Assembly: GCA_027460525.1 (NCBI GenBank)
Contig: JAPZAS010000015.1
Span: forward strand, 180,777-244,776
Reading direction: 5' to 3'
Length of the DNA stretch: 64,000 nt
From: Candidatus Methanoperedens sp.
GTDB taxonomy: Archaea > Halobacteriota > Methanosarcinia > Methanosarcinales > Methanoperedenaceae
Shown here: positions 33,936 to 41,971 of the stretch, one piece after another
How positions within the stretch are numbered: position 1 is the stretch's first letter
How the letters are laid out: the number at the start of each line of letters is the position of its first letter
Notes under the pieces: generated by a model
Databases searched by the model: none
What the model was told of the DNA's origin: nothing
Seen by the model: only the letters and a program-made list of their open reading frames with translations
Program-made: the position numbers and the translations under genes

Positions 33936-34159
33936 GATAACCTCTCATATCTTTTGCGGTCCTTCAATTCCTGCCGCTTGCCTTCATTCCATCCAGCTAC
34001 CGCGCTTACATACCCCGTAACCCTGGAGAGCTGCGTTACATTATGCCGATGGCATACTGGGCACGTCGCCGCGCCGCAAATACCACAAAAGGCTATCCCT
34101 GGGATTACGTCATGACATGCCGGGGTCGTCCGGGCTGCCTTGTCGATAGAGCAGATCAT
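33932..34159 (-). CDS. Stand-alone NrdD C-terminal (Zn/glycyl-radical) domain protein
   Basis: The 75-residue protein contains GIAFCGICGAATCPVC (four-cysteine zinc site) followed by SRVTGYVSAVAGWNEGKRQE and DRKRY. This is the extreme C-terminus of anaerobic ribonucleotide reductase NrdD, including the RVxGY segment that carries the radical glycine. Here it is an independent protein, with no catalytic NrdD domain. It starts in an ATGA overlap with the primase/helicase stop. Small glycyl-radical proteins of this kind, such as YfiD/GrcA, can rescue damaged glycyl-radical enzymes; such a role is inference. Confidence 0.8.
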   Translation of the reverse strand: MICSIDKAARTTPACHDVIPGIAFCGICGAATCPVCHRHNVTQLSRVTGYVSAVAGWNEGKRQELKDRKRYERLS

Positions 34160-36975
34160 GCGCTCACACTCCCCGGTTCCGGAGTTAATTTGAATAACTT
34201 AGCTGCTATCCCTTTGATTGCTGTCGGTGTGTATTCGCCCGATTCGCCGTTGTTCTTCCAGGTTGGATGATACATTTCACACATCCAAAAGGAAAAAATA
34301 CCGATATTGGAACTATTTACAACGCCTTTGTCATGCTCGTAAACTGACCTTGCGCGGATAAGAAGTTCCGTAAGTTCGGAGCTTTTTTTGTCCGTTTTTG
34401 GTGACTCTATGGCCGAGGCGTCCCCTAAAGTCTTTCGGGAAATACCTCCAGCATCTCCAACATCTCCAGCCTGTACCACAGCATCATGGTTTGGAATGGA
34501 GATACCGGCTGGAGATATACCTCCAGAAATTTGGCTTGTATCTCCAGTTTGAAGTCGGCTCTGGAGGTTGATGGAGGTTTGTTTTTTTATATCTCCAGCC
34601 TTTTCATCTTCTGCCGATTGTGATACTGGAGGTATGGAGGTTGTGGAGGTATTTCCCGAAACTTTCAAGAGAAAGAGAACATTACATTTAGCGTCTTTTC
34701 TAACGTCAAACTTAATTCCCTCTTCTAAAAGATTTGTTTTGATTTCGTTTATGCGCCTTGTTAGGGTATTCGCAGCCTTCGGAAAACTCCGAGCTTTAAT
34801 ATTAACTCGGAGGAGCGTAGCCAGCTCCTCAAGGCTTGCCAACAACTCGGCTGCCCTGCCCTCCCATGAAGTCTTGTCCTCCATGAATTTTAGGATCAGC
34901 TCACCTACCGGGCTTGCATCTATCGCCTCTTTATTTTGAGACTGGATGTTCGCGCTGTATGCATCATAGAATAATCTCCAGCCATCACCAATAGCCTCGG
35001 ATATGGCGCACCCCCAAATCATGAAATCAGCCATACGCGGCAGTTCATCAAGGTGTATAGTCGGTCTTAGTGCAATCGCCCTGGCTAAGATTGTGAATAT
35101 GCCTGCGAGAATCTCACCCTTTACATCATCGAACCCCCTCCAGAGTGCCTCTTCTGGCTTGCGCCGGTCCTTCGGTATCCTCTCGAACCGGAATAGAATA
35201 CATCGATCTAACAGGTCAGCTTTTGAGGCTACAATATTCACCCCATTGAGGCCTATACATCTCTGATAATCGAAGAGAACGTCCTCATCATTCGTATAGT
35301 GCGCCCTCTTACTGAACCCTTCTCCTGAACATGCTCGACATAAAGCATCGGATTGCCAGTCGCTCAGTGTGGTTACGTTATCAAAAGGTGCAAAGTGGTG
35401 ATGGTCTAATTTCTGCACCAATTCCTGATTATCTTTAGGAAACGTCAAAATCCGAAGGACGCTGGGGTCGATTATTTCTTTGAGGACTTTGAAAACTGTA
35501 CTCTTCGCACTTCCTTTATCACCATACAGGACAGGGATCGGATGGGGAATGTTCGGTATAAAACACGAAATCAGATAGACTATGAACAACAATTGCTCTT
35601 TCTCATCGCTCAGATTAACAAAATCTAAGATTTTTTTAACCTGTTGTGTTTTGCACACCCCTTTATTACATTTAAAACAATCCTGGTATGGTACAATATC
35701 AGAAAGGGGTTGTGCTTTCTGGTGTGTGTGCCATTTAAACAATATCGGCGGGTTCTTAACAATCTCCCAGCCTTTTTCATCTATTTTTACAGCAACCCCG
35801 CCCCCCATATCATACCAAAAGCTCCCGTTGTAGCCAGCAATCCTGTTATGAAGCTTATATTCCTTGCCTTTATGACAGGCTTTAGCCTCGATAACATTCA
35901 ATGCGCTGCTGATCGCGTCCCCTCCAGGAGCGGTGCCGGTGTCGTCATAAAACAGACGTGTAATCCATCGCCTGAACTGCCTTGCCTGGACAGGGGTAAT
36001 CTGGCTTTTTCCATTCAGCTTAATCCTCGCGTAAGGGTCCTGTCTATCGTCATGAAAAAGCTCGCAATCATCAGATGCAATATAGCCAATAAGTGCGCTG
36101 GCCTGAGAATATGTGGCGCCATTATTGTTAGTTCCACTTCTTTTTTTATCCTTACACGTCTCGCAGGCAGCAAACCCTGGGCACTGCTCTTTAATTTTCT
36201 CACAGGTCCAGGGTTTATATTTCTTTTCAGTCCAGCCTTTGAACTCAGTCTCGGTTTTATTCTCGTTGTAATCCTCGCGATAGATTATTTTCGCAAACAT
36301 CTTGATCATGTCAAGGTCCGCACCTTTGTTAAACAACTCAGAACAAAACGCCCCTAAAAATAGCCTGGCTGTCGATCCATGCCGTATTTTCGTATCATCT
36401 TTCCAATATCGCTTAAAACAAGGCCTGCATTTGTTGATAAGAGAATTAAGCTGTTTTTCCCTGGCAAACAAAGCCTTCATGTTCTCAACGAACTTGGCAG
36501 GCATCTTAATGATCTTCTTTTCAGGATCGTTCCATTTGTACACATCACCAGATGCGTGTAAAGACGGAGGCAGTACTACATTACTCCCATCCGAAAGTAT
36601 CTCGATTCCGAGGAGATGATGTTTCTGAGAAGGGATCTTCTCGTTGTACTCAAAATAAATATGCCCCCGCCCCGGAGTCCTGCTGGCCATCAAAGTATCA
36701 AGCTCAAAGTCTTTAAGCAGGTCCTCCCTGAAAAGTTCATGGTCAAAATCGACAACAGTAATATTACTGACCTTTCCACACACACCTCCAATATTACAGC
36801 CTTTTTTAATGTAATCTTCAATATTTTCCGGTGTTTTAGTCAGTTTTTGCCATCCTTTAATTAATGGTTTTTTTCCTGGGCTATTACCCGGATCCTTTGG
36901 GCTGCTGAGTGGATGGACTACGCGTCCTCTTTGCGTGTATTTTTCGGCAGCAGTTATGATCTCAACTTCACTCAT
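34156..36975 (-). CDS. Primase-polymerase/helicase replication protein
   Basis: This 939-residue protein is the replicase of the element. Residues 1-170 match bifunctional DNA primase/polymerase domains, with VVDFDHE (catalytic Asp pair, 74-80), GRGHIYFEY (102-110) and NVVLPPSLHASG. A cysteine cluster at 258, 265, 271 and 274 (CEKIKEQCPGFAACETC) resembles Zn or iron-sulfur PriCT-type segments. A helicase-like ATPase follows, with Walker A GDKGSAKST (485-493). A low-complexity linker (around 750-860) and a C-terminal winged-helix-like segment end it. It overlaps the flanking small genes by 4 bases. The composition differs from the host marker-protein operon. Confidence 0.85.
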   Translation of the reverse strand: MSEVEIITAAEKYTQRGRVVHPLSSPKDPGNSPGKKPLIKGWQKLTKTPENIEDYIKKGCNIGGVCGKVSNITVVDFDHELFREDLLKDFELDTLMASRTPGRGHIYFEYNEKIPSQKHHLLGIEILSDGSNVVLPPSLHASGDVYKWNDPEKKIIKMPAKFVENMKALFAREKQLNSLINKCRPCFKRYWKDDTKIRHGSTARLFLGAFCSELFNKGADLDMIKMFAKIIYREDYNENKTETEFKGWTEKKYKPWTCEKIKEQCPGFAACETCKDKKRSGTNNNGATYSQASALIGYIASDDCELFHDDRQDPYARIKLNGKSQITPVQARQFRRWITRLFYDDTGTAPGGDAISSALNVIEAKACHKGKEYKLHNRIAGYNGSFWYDMGGGVAVKIDEKGWEIVKNPPILFKWHTHQKAQPLSDIVPYQDCFKCNKGVCKTQQVKKILDFVNLSDEKEQLLFIVYLISCFIPNIPHPIPVLYGDKGSAKSTVFKVLKEIIDPSVLRILTFPKDNQELVQKLDHHHFAPFDNVTTLSDWQSDALCRACSGEGFSKRAHYTNDEDVLFDYQRCIGLNGVNIVASKADLLDRCILFRFERIPKDRRKPEEALWRGFDDVKGEILAGIFTILARAIALRPTIHLDELPRMADFMIWGCAISEAIGDGWRLFYDAYSANIQSQNKEAIDASPVGELILKFMEDKTSWEGRAAELLASLEELATLLRVNIKARSFPKAANTLTRRINEIKTNLLEEGIKFDVRKDAKCNVLFLLKVSGNTSTTSIPPVSQSAEDEKAGDIKKQTSINLQSRLQTGDTSQISGGISPAGISIPNHDAVVQAGDVGDAGGISRKTLGDASAIESPKTDKKSSELTELLIRARSVYEHDKGVVNSSNIGIFSFWMCEMYHPTWKNNGESGEYTPTAIKGIAAKLFKLTPEPGSVSA
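34440..34670. repeat. CTCCAG/CTGGAG word cluster in the replicase linker
   Basis: The linker-coding DNA contains many copies of ctcca, ctccag or their complements, such as atatctccag and tggaggtatggaggt. The encoded linker is Ser/Gly/Ile-rich with repeated SGG-IS-type words. It could have spread by slippage. Confidence 0.5.
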
Positions 36976-37460
36976 AAATGTACCCCTCTTTTTCTGTCCA
37001 GGTCGTCCTGATCGCTGCAGCTCTCCGGGAGGACTGAAAATTTAGAAATTGTCGAAAATTTAAAATCTTTTCTGGCAAACAACTTTTGCCACTTCGTTCG
37101 TGGCCAGCAGCGCCCGCAATGCTTGCACTTCCCCCCTTCATAATCTCTTGCAAAGCAACGCGAATCCTGCCTGAGTTTGATGCCATGATACGGCACAATT
37201 TCGATTAGGTCCATCTCTTGAAGTTCCGCTAAGACGCCTCGCCTGTCAAATTTATTCAGGTGCAGCATCCAAGAAAGGGTCTTGTGGATTTCTGCGAAAG
37301 GAATTACTTTTTTATCATGAGAACAGTACTTATTTATAGCCTGGATTGTTTTTCGATACAAAAGCGGACATTCGGGTTTATCAGCCAGGCAGACCTTCTT
37401 AACTTCGTCGCCTTCGTCTCCCTGGTGGGGTTTCGGGGGCTTTTCTTTTCTATTTTTCAT
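36972..37460 (-). CDS. Winged-helix/zinc protein upstream of the replicase
   Basis: This 162-residue protein has a central helix-turn-helix-like region (EIHKTLSWMLHLNKFDRRG, then VLAELQEMDLIEIVPYHGIK) and a cysteine set KCKHCGRC. Its stop overlaps the replicase start by 4 bases. Palindromic unit H lies within its 3' coding region. It may act as a replication initiator accessory or repressor; function unknown. Confidence 0.65.
   Translation of the reverse strand: MKNRKEKPPKPHQGDEGDEVKKVCLADKPECPLLYRKTIQAINKYCSHDKKVIPFAEIHKTLSWMLHLNKFDRRGVLAELQEMDLIEIVPYHGIKLRQDSRCFARDYEGGKCKHCGRCWPRTKWQKLFARKDFKFSTISKFSVLPESCSDQDDLDRKRGVHL
36992..37038. repeat. Palindromic unit H (47 bp)
   Basis: Begins TTCTGTCC and ends GGACTGAA (one base off). 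It starts 17 bases upstream of the replicase start codon and is coding for the end of the winged-helix protein. Interior palindrome gctgcagc is shared with unit A. Confidence 0.8.
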
Positions 37461-37619
37461 TTATGCTGTCGCCCCCTGCTCAAATACTGTGATGCACTCA
37501 GAAGCAAGCGAGTTTAAAAGAGGGTCTTTACTTTGTAGCCATTCATCGAGAATGTCTTTATTATTTTTTATTGCAGCAGCAGCGATGGGATAAGAAATAG
37601 ATTTGAGCTTTGCGTTCAT
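37461..37619 (-). CDS. Small 52-residue protein
   Basis: Encoded frame begins MNAKLKSISYPIAAAAIKNN and ends EQGATA. It starts in an ATGA overlap with the membrane-protein gene and its stop directly abuts the ATG of the next gene. The overlap on both sides supports reality. No family is recognised. Confidence 0.55.
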   Translation of the reverse strand: MNAKLKSISYPIAAAAIKNNKDILDEWLQSKDPLLNSLASECITVFEQGATA

Positions 37620-37882
37620 AACGACCACCCGGCTCTTGTTCTGAAATATTGTGTATCCCTATGGTCGTATAGCCTGCCTGCGTTCGTGCCTATCCCAAAT
37701 AAATTACTTATGTCTTGAGTAATTTCAGCAAAAGGCATTATTTGGTTGGATGTCCTACTATTCAAGTTTGTAATTGCTTTGTGTGCAGCTCTCGCGCCCC
37801 TATCTGCAATGAAAGACAATATCGCCCCAATAATCAACATGGGCGCGGTTATTGTCAGAAACACATCTATAAACGGATCCAT
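37616..37882 (-). CDS. Small membrane protein (88 aa)
   Basis: An N-terminal hydrophobic segment (FIDVFLTITAPMLIIGAILSF) precedes a soluble tail. The gene starts 2 bases after the stop of the AbrB-like gene and its own stop overlaps the next ATG. Function unknown. Confidence 0.6.
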   Translation of the reverse strand: MDPFIDVFLTITAPMLIIGAILSFIADRGARAAHKAITNLNSRTSNQIMPFAEITQDISNLFGIGTNAGRLYDHRDTQYFRTRAGWSL

Positions 37883-37884
37883 GG

Positions 37885-38043
37885 CTATCCCCTCTTCTCC
37901 CCTTCAATCATCAGCTTGTTTTTCTCTTCATTCAGCGTTACATTCACAACCGAACCAACCCCCAAATTTAAAGATTCTGTCAGCTGTTTTGGTAAAGTTA
38001 TGATCTGTGAGTAATTAAATTTCCTGATTGTCCTTTTTACCAT
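37885..38043 (-). CDS. AbrB-like regulator heading the replication operon
   Basis: The start at ATG 38043 (MVKRTIRKFNYSQIITLPKQ) is supported by GAGGAG; an upstream ATG at 38073 lacks this. The product is 52 residues, with the AbrB pattern TLPKQLTESLNLGVGSVV, then NVTL. It is probably an autoregulator of the operon. Upstream DNA carries a perfect 10-bp inverted repeat. Confidence 0.7.
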   Translation of the reverse strand: MVKRTIRKFNYSQIITLPKQLTESLNLGVGSVVNVTLNEEKNKLMIEGEKRG

Positions 38044-38139
38044 AGTTATCTCCTCAAGATTTTTCATATACAATACAAAAAAGAACCACTTACAAACCTA
38101 ATGTCCTTAAAAAAATGGTAGGTGTAAAAAGTTCGATAA

Positions 38140-38167
38140 AATATTATGGTTGTTTTGCCATAATATT
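38140..38167. promoter_or_regulatory. Perfect 10-bp inverted repeat, possible operator or terminator
   Basis: aatattatgg (38140-38149) and ccataatatt (38158-38167) pair exactly across 8 bases. It lies between the divergently positioned end of the second integrase gene and the AbrB-like gene. It could be the binding site of the AbrB-like protein or an integrase terminator. Confidence 0.5.
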
Positions 38168-38243
38168 AAAGCAATGTCAAACTTTGGTATATTCACCATA
38201 AGATTGTAGTATATCTCTAAACATATATATAAGTTATCTCTAA

Positions 38244-39257
38244 TTATACGATCCCCTTTTCTTTCAGCAGCGTCATAAGAAGCTCGCGCTCTCTATCTTG
38301 CTTATTCATTTGCTTTTGCTGTTCTTCAAATTTTGCGCGGAGTTCTTGATTCTCCGCTGACAGCTTCGATAACTGCAATTGAGAAGTGGCGATATTAAGA
38401 GATTCCGCTTGTTTGATAGTTCGGATCGGTCTTTTGATAGTATCCGCTCCGTTTTTCTTTTCAGCTTCGGCATTGATTACGTCATCATCGACAATATGTT
38501 GATACCTGGCTATCATTCGGCTATCTGCCGTCCAACCGTGTTTTTTCTTTACTATCGGGTCTTGGTAGCCTCTTAAAAGCATATCAGTAGCCGAAGCGTG
38601 CCTGAATTTATGAGGAGATAAAGGTTTATCAATCCCTGCCTCTTTACCTACCTTTTGAAGCATTAAATGAACCGCGGGTCTTGTTATTCCAAAAAGTTTA
38701 TCGCCCTTTTTCAATCCACTATAAGTTAAATGATTTCTAATATACCCTGCCGAATAAACATATAATGCCCGCCTCTTATCAGTTCCAGTCTTTGTTTGTG
38801 GGATCGCTATAATCATGCCCCTATCAGTCTCTTGGATATCCTCAACCTTGACATTCAAAACTTCGCTTATCCTTGCCCCAGATTCAAATAAAAAGCTGAA
38901 AAGGGCTTTATACATCGGGCTTTCAGTGTATGCTATCAGATTATTGACATCATCCACTGTTAAAATATCTTCCCGATTGAGATTTCCTTTTATGAACTTG
39001 ATTTTTACATGCTCGACAATATCACCTTTTCCAGCTCGCTTAAAAAAGCGCTTCAATACTGCTTTTTTGTACTCGATAGAACTTGGTTTATAGGTCTTTT
39101 GTAATTCTAAGATATATCGGGTAACATCCTGGTCTTTCCACTTGGATAATGGTTTAAACTGCCCTGCATATCTCAAAGTCTGTTCGACATTGATTAAAGT
39201 ATGTGCTGCCTGTCCGTTGGCTTGAATCTCTTTTATATAGCTGTCTATCGTTATCAT
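38244..39257 (-). CDS. Second tyrosine recombinase (Xer-like) of the element
   Basis: This 337-residue integrase has an N-terminal SAM-like domain (residues 1-90). The catalytic part shows Arg in GARISEVLNV, Lys in TKTGTDKRR, HKFRHASATD (H-x-x-R) and Tyr in ARYQHI, with a Lys-His (KKKHGWT) preceding. A long C-terminal coiled coil (KLSAENQELRAKFEEQQKQM) is unusual for archaeal Xer proteins. It differs from the first integrase and lies at the right edge next to the candidate attachment copy, which suggests that it catalyses integration and excision. Confidence 0.88.
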   Translation of the reverse strand: MITIDSYIKEIQANGQAAHTLINVEQTLRYAGQFKPLSKWKDQDVTRYILELQKTYKPSSIEYKKAVLKRFFKRAGKGDIVEHVKIKFIKGNLNREDILTVDDVNNLIAYTESPMYKALFSFLFESGARISEVLNVKVEDIQETDRGMIIAIPQTKTGTDKRRALYVYSAGYIRNHLTYSGLKKGDKLFGITRPAVHLMLQKVGKEAGIDKPLSPHKFRHASATDMLLRGYQDPIVKKKHGWTADSRMIARYQHIVDDDVINAEAEKKNGADTIKRPIRTIKQAESLNIATSQLQLSKLSAENQELRAKFEEQQKQMNKQDRERELLMTLLKEKGIV

Positions 39258-39317
39258 AATTGATGACCTCGTATCTAAATAGGTTCTTAAAGTATATAAT
39301 AGTAACTATTTCAAGAT

Positions 39318-39331
39318 TCAATACAATAATA
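39318..39331. repeat. Candidate attachment core, right copy
   Basis: Identical to 28022-28035 (tcaatacaataata). It ends 6 bases before the start codon of the potassium channel gene, so integration would have replaced or rebuilt that gene's promoter and leader. Confidence 0.45.
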
Positions 39332-39337
39332 GTAAGG

Positions 39338-40342
39338 ATGTTTAAATTTCGCATAAGTGAATCCATACGGTCGTACATTCTGATTTTTTCATTTCTCGTT
39401 TTAGTGTACAGCCTGGTTTTTCTATACCTGATGCGTACATACGAGAACAAGGATTACGATTTTATAACAGCAATTTACTGGGTAATCGTGAGCATGACCA
39501 CGGTGGGCTATGGCGATATTTATTTTAACTCAACCATCGGGCGCTTATTCAGTACCGTGGTGATCCTCTCGGGCGTGATAATGATATTCGGTTATCTTTT
39601 TCCCCTGGTACTCACCCCACAGCTTGAGAAAAGGCTTAGAAAAGAACACCCTTCAAAGGTTCAGAATGATCTAAAAAATCATATTATTATTTGCGGTTAT
39701 AACCAGCTTGTTGAAACCCTTATTGCTGAACTTGACGAGTATGAGATTCCCTTTATGGTGATTGATGAAAATGAAAAAAACATAAGCCAGCTGATTTCCA
39801 GAAAAATCATGTGTGTTTATGGTGATGCGGCAGATGAAAATGTGCTTCAGAATTCCAATATCCTCTCGGCAAGGATGCTGATAGCAAACCAGAGCGATGA
39901 GAAAAATGCCAGTATAATTCTTACAGCCAAGGAGATAAGCGATATACAGGTAATATCCATCGTGGAAAATGAAGCAAAAGCAGGCTACCTGAAGTATGCG
40001 GGTTCTGACCGGGTAATTTCTCCAAAGACCCTGTTCGGGACGTATATTGGCAGGAAAGCCATCGACCCCCTTACAGACCATCTTGCAGGTGCAACAAAGT
40101 TCTTTGAGGATTTGAGCATCGTTGAACTTCCTATTTATCCGCACAGCGTTCTCATCGGAAAAAAATTAAAGTATGCCGTAATCCACCAGAAAACAGGAGC
40201 AAATATCGTGGGGCTCTGGAGCGGCGGAAAGCTATCGTTGAATCCGCAACCTGAGGATTTAATAAGAGAAAATTCCGTGCTTCTGGCGGTGGGAACCGAG
40301 AAACAGCTTGAATCATTAAAGAAATTGACAGAGGGGATATGA
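39338..40342 (+). CDS. Potassium channel with RCK (TrkA-N/C) domains
   Basis: From ATG 39338 the protein is 334 residues. It has two membrane helices around a pore with filter TTVGYGD (54-60), then an RCK N-domain (IIICGYNQLVETLIAELDEY) and C-terminal RCK domain. This is the MthK/Kch-like two-TM channel layout. The earlier start at 39260 would extend it into mobile-element DNA. It overlaps the next TrkA-type gene by 4 bases. Its leader is at the right boundary of the mobile element. Confidence 0.88.
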   Translation: MFKFRISESIRSYILIFSFLVLVYSLVFLYLMRTYENKDYDFITAIYWVIVSMTTVGYGDIYFNSTIGRLFSTVVILSGVIMIFGYLFPLVLTPQLEKRLRKEHPSKVQNDLKNHIIICGYNQLVETLIAELDEYEIPFMVIDENEKNISQLISRKIMCVYGDAADENVLQNSNILSARMLIANQSDEKNASIILTAKEISDIQVISIVENEAKAGYLKYAGSDRVISPKTLFGTYIGRKAIDPLTDHLAGATKFFEDLSIVELPIYPHSVLIGKKLKYAVIHQKTGANIVGLWSGGKLSLNPQPEDLIRENSVLLAVGTEKQLESLKKLTEGI

Positions 40343-40989
40343 AAAAATTTATTCTGGTGGGCTATGGCGATGTTGGAAGGAGTATAGCACATGTTCTCCA
40401 AAATGCCCATGTGAGCTTTGTGGTTATTGACAAGAATGAAGCAAAGTTGAAGGAGAGAGGTTTTGATTATGTGGCAGGAGATGCCACGGATGAGGAGATT
40501 CTCAAGCGTGCTGGCATTAAAAACGCCTCGACTGTTATCATAGTCCTGAATGACGATTCGGATATTATTTTTAGCACGCTCATTGCCAGAAATATTAACC
40601 CTCACTGCATAATCCTTGCAAGGGCAAATGCAACAAAATCGATAGATAAAATCTACAGGGCAGGAGCGGATTATGTGGCATCGCTTTCTATCGTGGCAGG
40701 GCAGATGCTGGCGCACATCGCCCTCGGGCATGAGGCAGAAACTATTACGATGCTTGAGGGACTGGAAATAGCAAGGCACCACGTAACTTCAGGTTCGCCT
40801 CTTGTCGGGAAGACCATTGCGGATGCAAAGATTCGCTCAAGGATAGGATGCACCATAATAGGGATTGAAGAGGACGGAAAGACCATCACGGACATCGACC
40901 CCTCGATTATCATACAGGAGGGGATGACGCTTGCTATTATCGGAAACTGCGAGCAGATTTCGAAATTCAAGAAAGAGTATGCTGTTTAA
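40339..40989 (+). CDS. TrkA/RCK potassium regulatory protein
   Basis: This 216-residue soluble protein has an N-terminal Rossmann fold (ILVGYGDVGRSIAHVL) and a TrkA-C domain ending KFKKEYAV. It is coupled to the channel gene by ATGA overlap, so it likely works with the channel as an RCK subunit that senses ligand or voltage-related signals. It ends 4 bases into the convergent gene. Confidence 0.87.
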   Translation: MKKFILVGYGDVGRSIAHVLQNAHVSFVVIDKNEAKLKERGFDYVAGDATDEEILKRAGIKNASTVIIVLNDDSDIIFSTLIARNINPHCIILARANATKSIDKIYRAGADYVASLSIVAGQMLAHIALGHEAETITMLEGLEIARHHVTSGSPLVGKTIADAKIRSRIGCTIIGIEEDGKTITDIDPSIIIQEGMTLAIIGNCEQISKFKKEYAV

Positions 40990-41747
40990 TACCGCATCAT
41001 CTGCGGGCTCTTTGGCAGAGGCTTCACCTTCGATGCTTCATCCCAGTCGGCTTCATAGATGTGCAGCGAATTGCAGAAATCCACCACTTTAATGAGTTTC
41101 AGGTTATTCGGTTCAAGCACTTCCCTTTTAATCATCGTAAGGAGCCCAATCATATTGCTGTTCCAGGCAGCGAATAAATCACGGGAGCGCCACATGCAGT
41201 GCATCTCCGCATTGCCATCGCCAATATTTCTAACCCAGAGCCTCTGGAGGCAGGGCTGGTCTTCCTTCACGAAGAGGTCACGCTCAGGAATCCAGGTTAT
41301 CGCCTGCCTCCTCCGTGAGACGCCCTGCGGCAGTAATTCCTTTATTGCTTTAAGCTGGTCAACAACCGTTACGCCAGTTGACGTCGTATACACGCATTGC
41401 TCCGCAATGTGTGAATTTTGCTTCGCAACGTCCTTATTGCGCGACGGATAGTTTATCAGCCTGTCCATATAATTGTATTCAAAACCCTGCTTTTTCCAGT
41501 CATAATCCCTTTCCCACTGCTTCAAATATTCTTTCACATGCATCTCTTTTGTAGGGAACTGCGGATGCAGCATGGGCTCAGCATAAGGCTCGCGTATTTC
41601 GATGACAGAACATATATCCTTTGACATGGGACCGTACTCCGTCTTTATCTCCATGCCGTGTTTAATCACAAAATTCACAGCCTGCGCCCATGCATCCGCA
41701 AGACCGACAGCCTGGATAAGGTTGGTGGGTGGGTATTTCATAAACAT
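40986..41747 (-). CDS. Thymidylate synthase-like protein (archaeal ThyA family)
   Basis: The 253-residue protein has ThyA features: a nucleotide-binding segment RRRQAITWIP, a catalytic-site-like PCLQRLWVR (Cys), the FRS-like motif MWRSRDLFAAWNSNMIGLLTMI and a C-terminal SLHIYEADW. These match the archaeal thymidylate synthase family, which is smaller and divergent from bacterial ThyA. It would make dTMP from dUMP; the folate analogue used in this lineage is tetrahydromethanopterin. It is convergent with the TrkA gene. Confidence 0.75.
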   Translation of the reverse strand: MFMKYPPTNLIQAVGLADAWAQAVNFVIKHGMEIKTEYGPMSKDICSVIEIREPYAEPMLHPQFPTKEMHVKEYLKQWERDYDWKKQGFEYNYMDRLINYPSRNKDVAKQNSHIAEQCVYTTSTGVTVVDQLKAIKELLPQGVSRRRQAITWIPERDLFVKEDQPCLQRLWVRNIGDGNAEMHCMWRSRDLFAAWNSNMIGLLTMIKREVLEPNNLKLIKVVDFCNSLHIYEADWDEASKVKPLPKSPQMMRY

Positions 41748-41971
41748 CTATACTTGATGGATGGGATATTAGGTTAACGATGGGATGATCTTAAATACTG
41801 ATCTATCGCCCGCGCAGCTCTCTTGCGCTGCCGGAAGATGCTGCGCGACTCGTTCTTGAAGGAATCAAAAGGCAGCAGTGGGAGTTCAGCGAGTATATGG
41901 GGAGAGGGGAAGCCAAGTGATTTTTAAAATATCGTAAACTTTTTATCTATGTAAATTGTGTATATGTTTAT
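41748..41971. other. Intergenic region with a short coding-like remnant
   Basis: A plus-strand frame ending in a stop near 41921 encodes LALPEDAARLVLEGIKRQQW then EFSEYMGRGEAK, which looks like the end of a protein but has no start or upstream body. It is probably a decayed remnant. The TATA-like run tttatatgg sits just before the AbiEi gene. Confidence 0.35.

Noticed and set aside
35644..36357. A 237-codon plus-strand frame
   Set aside because: It lies wholly antisense to the replicase, has no ribosome-binding site and reads as a shadow of that gene.
28686..37038. Canonical integron attC sites
   Set aside because: The arms TTCTGTCC/GGACAGAA do not match attC core boxes, and the integrase lacks the features I would need to call IntI; kept only as an analogy.
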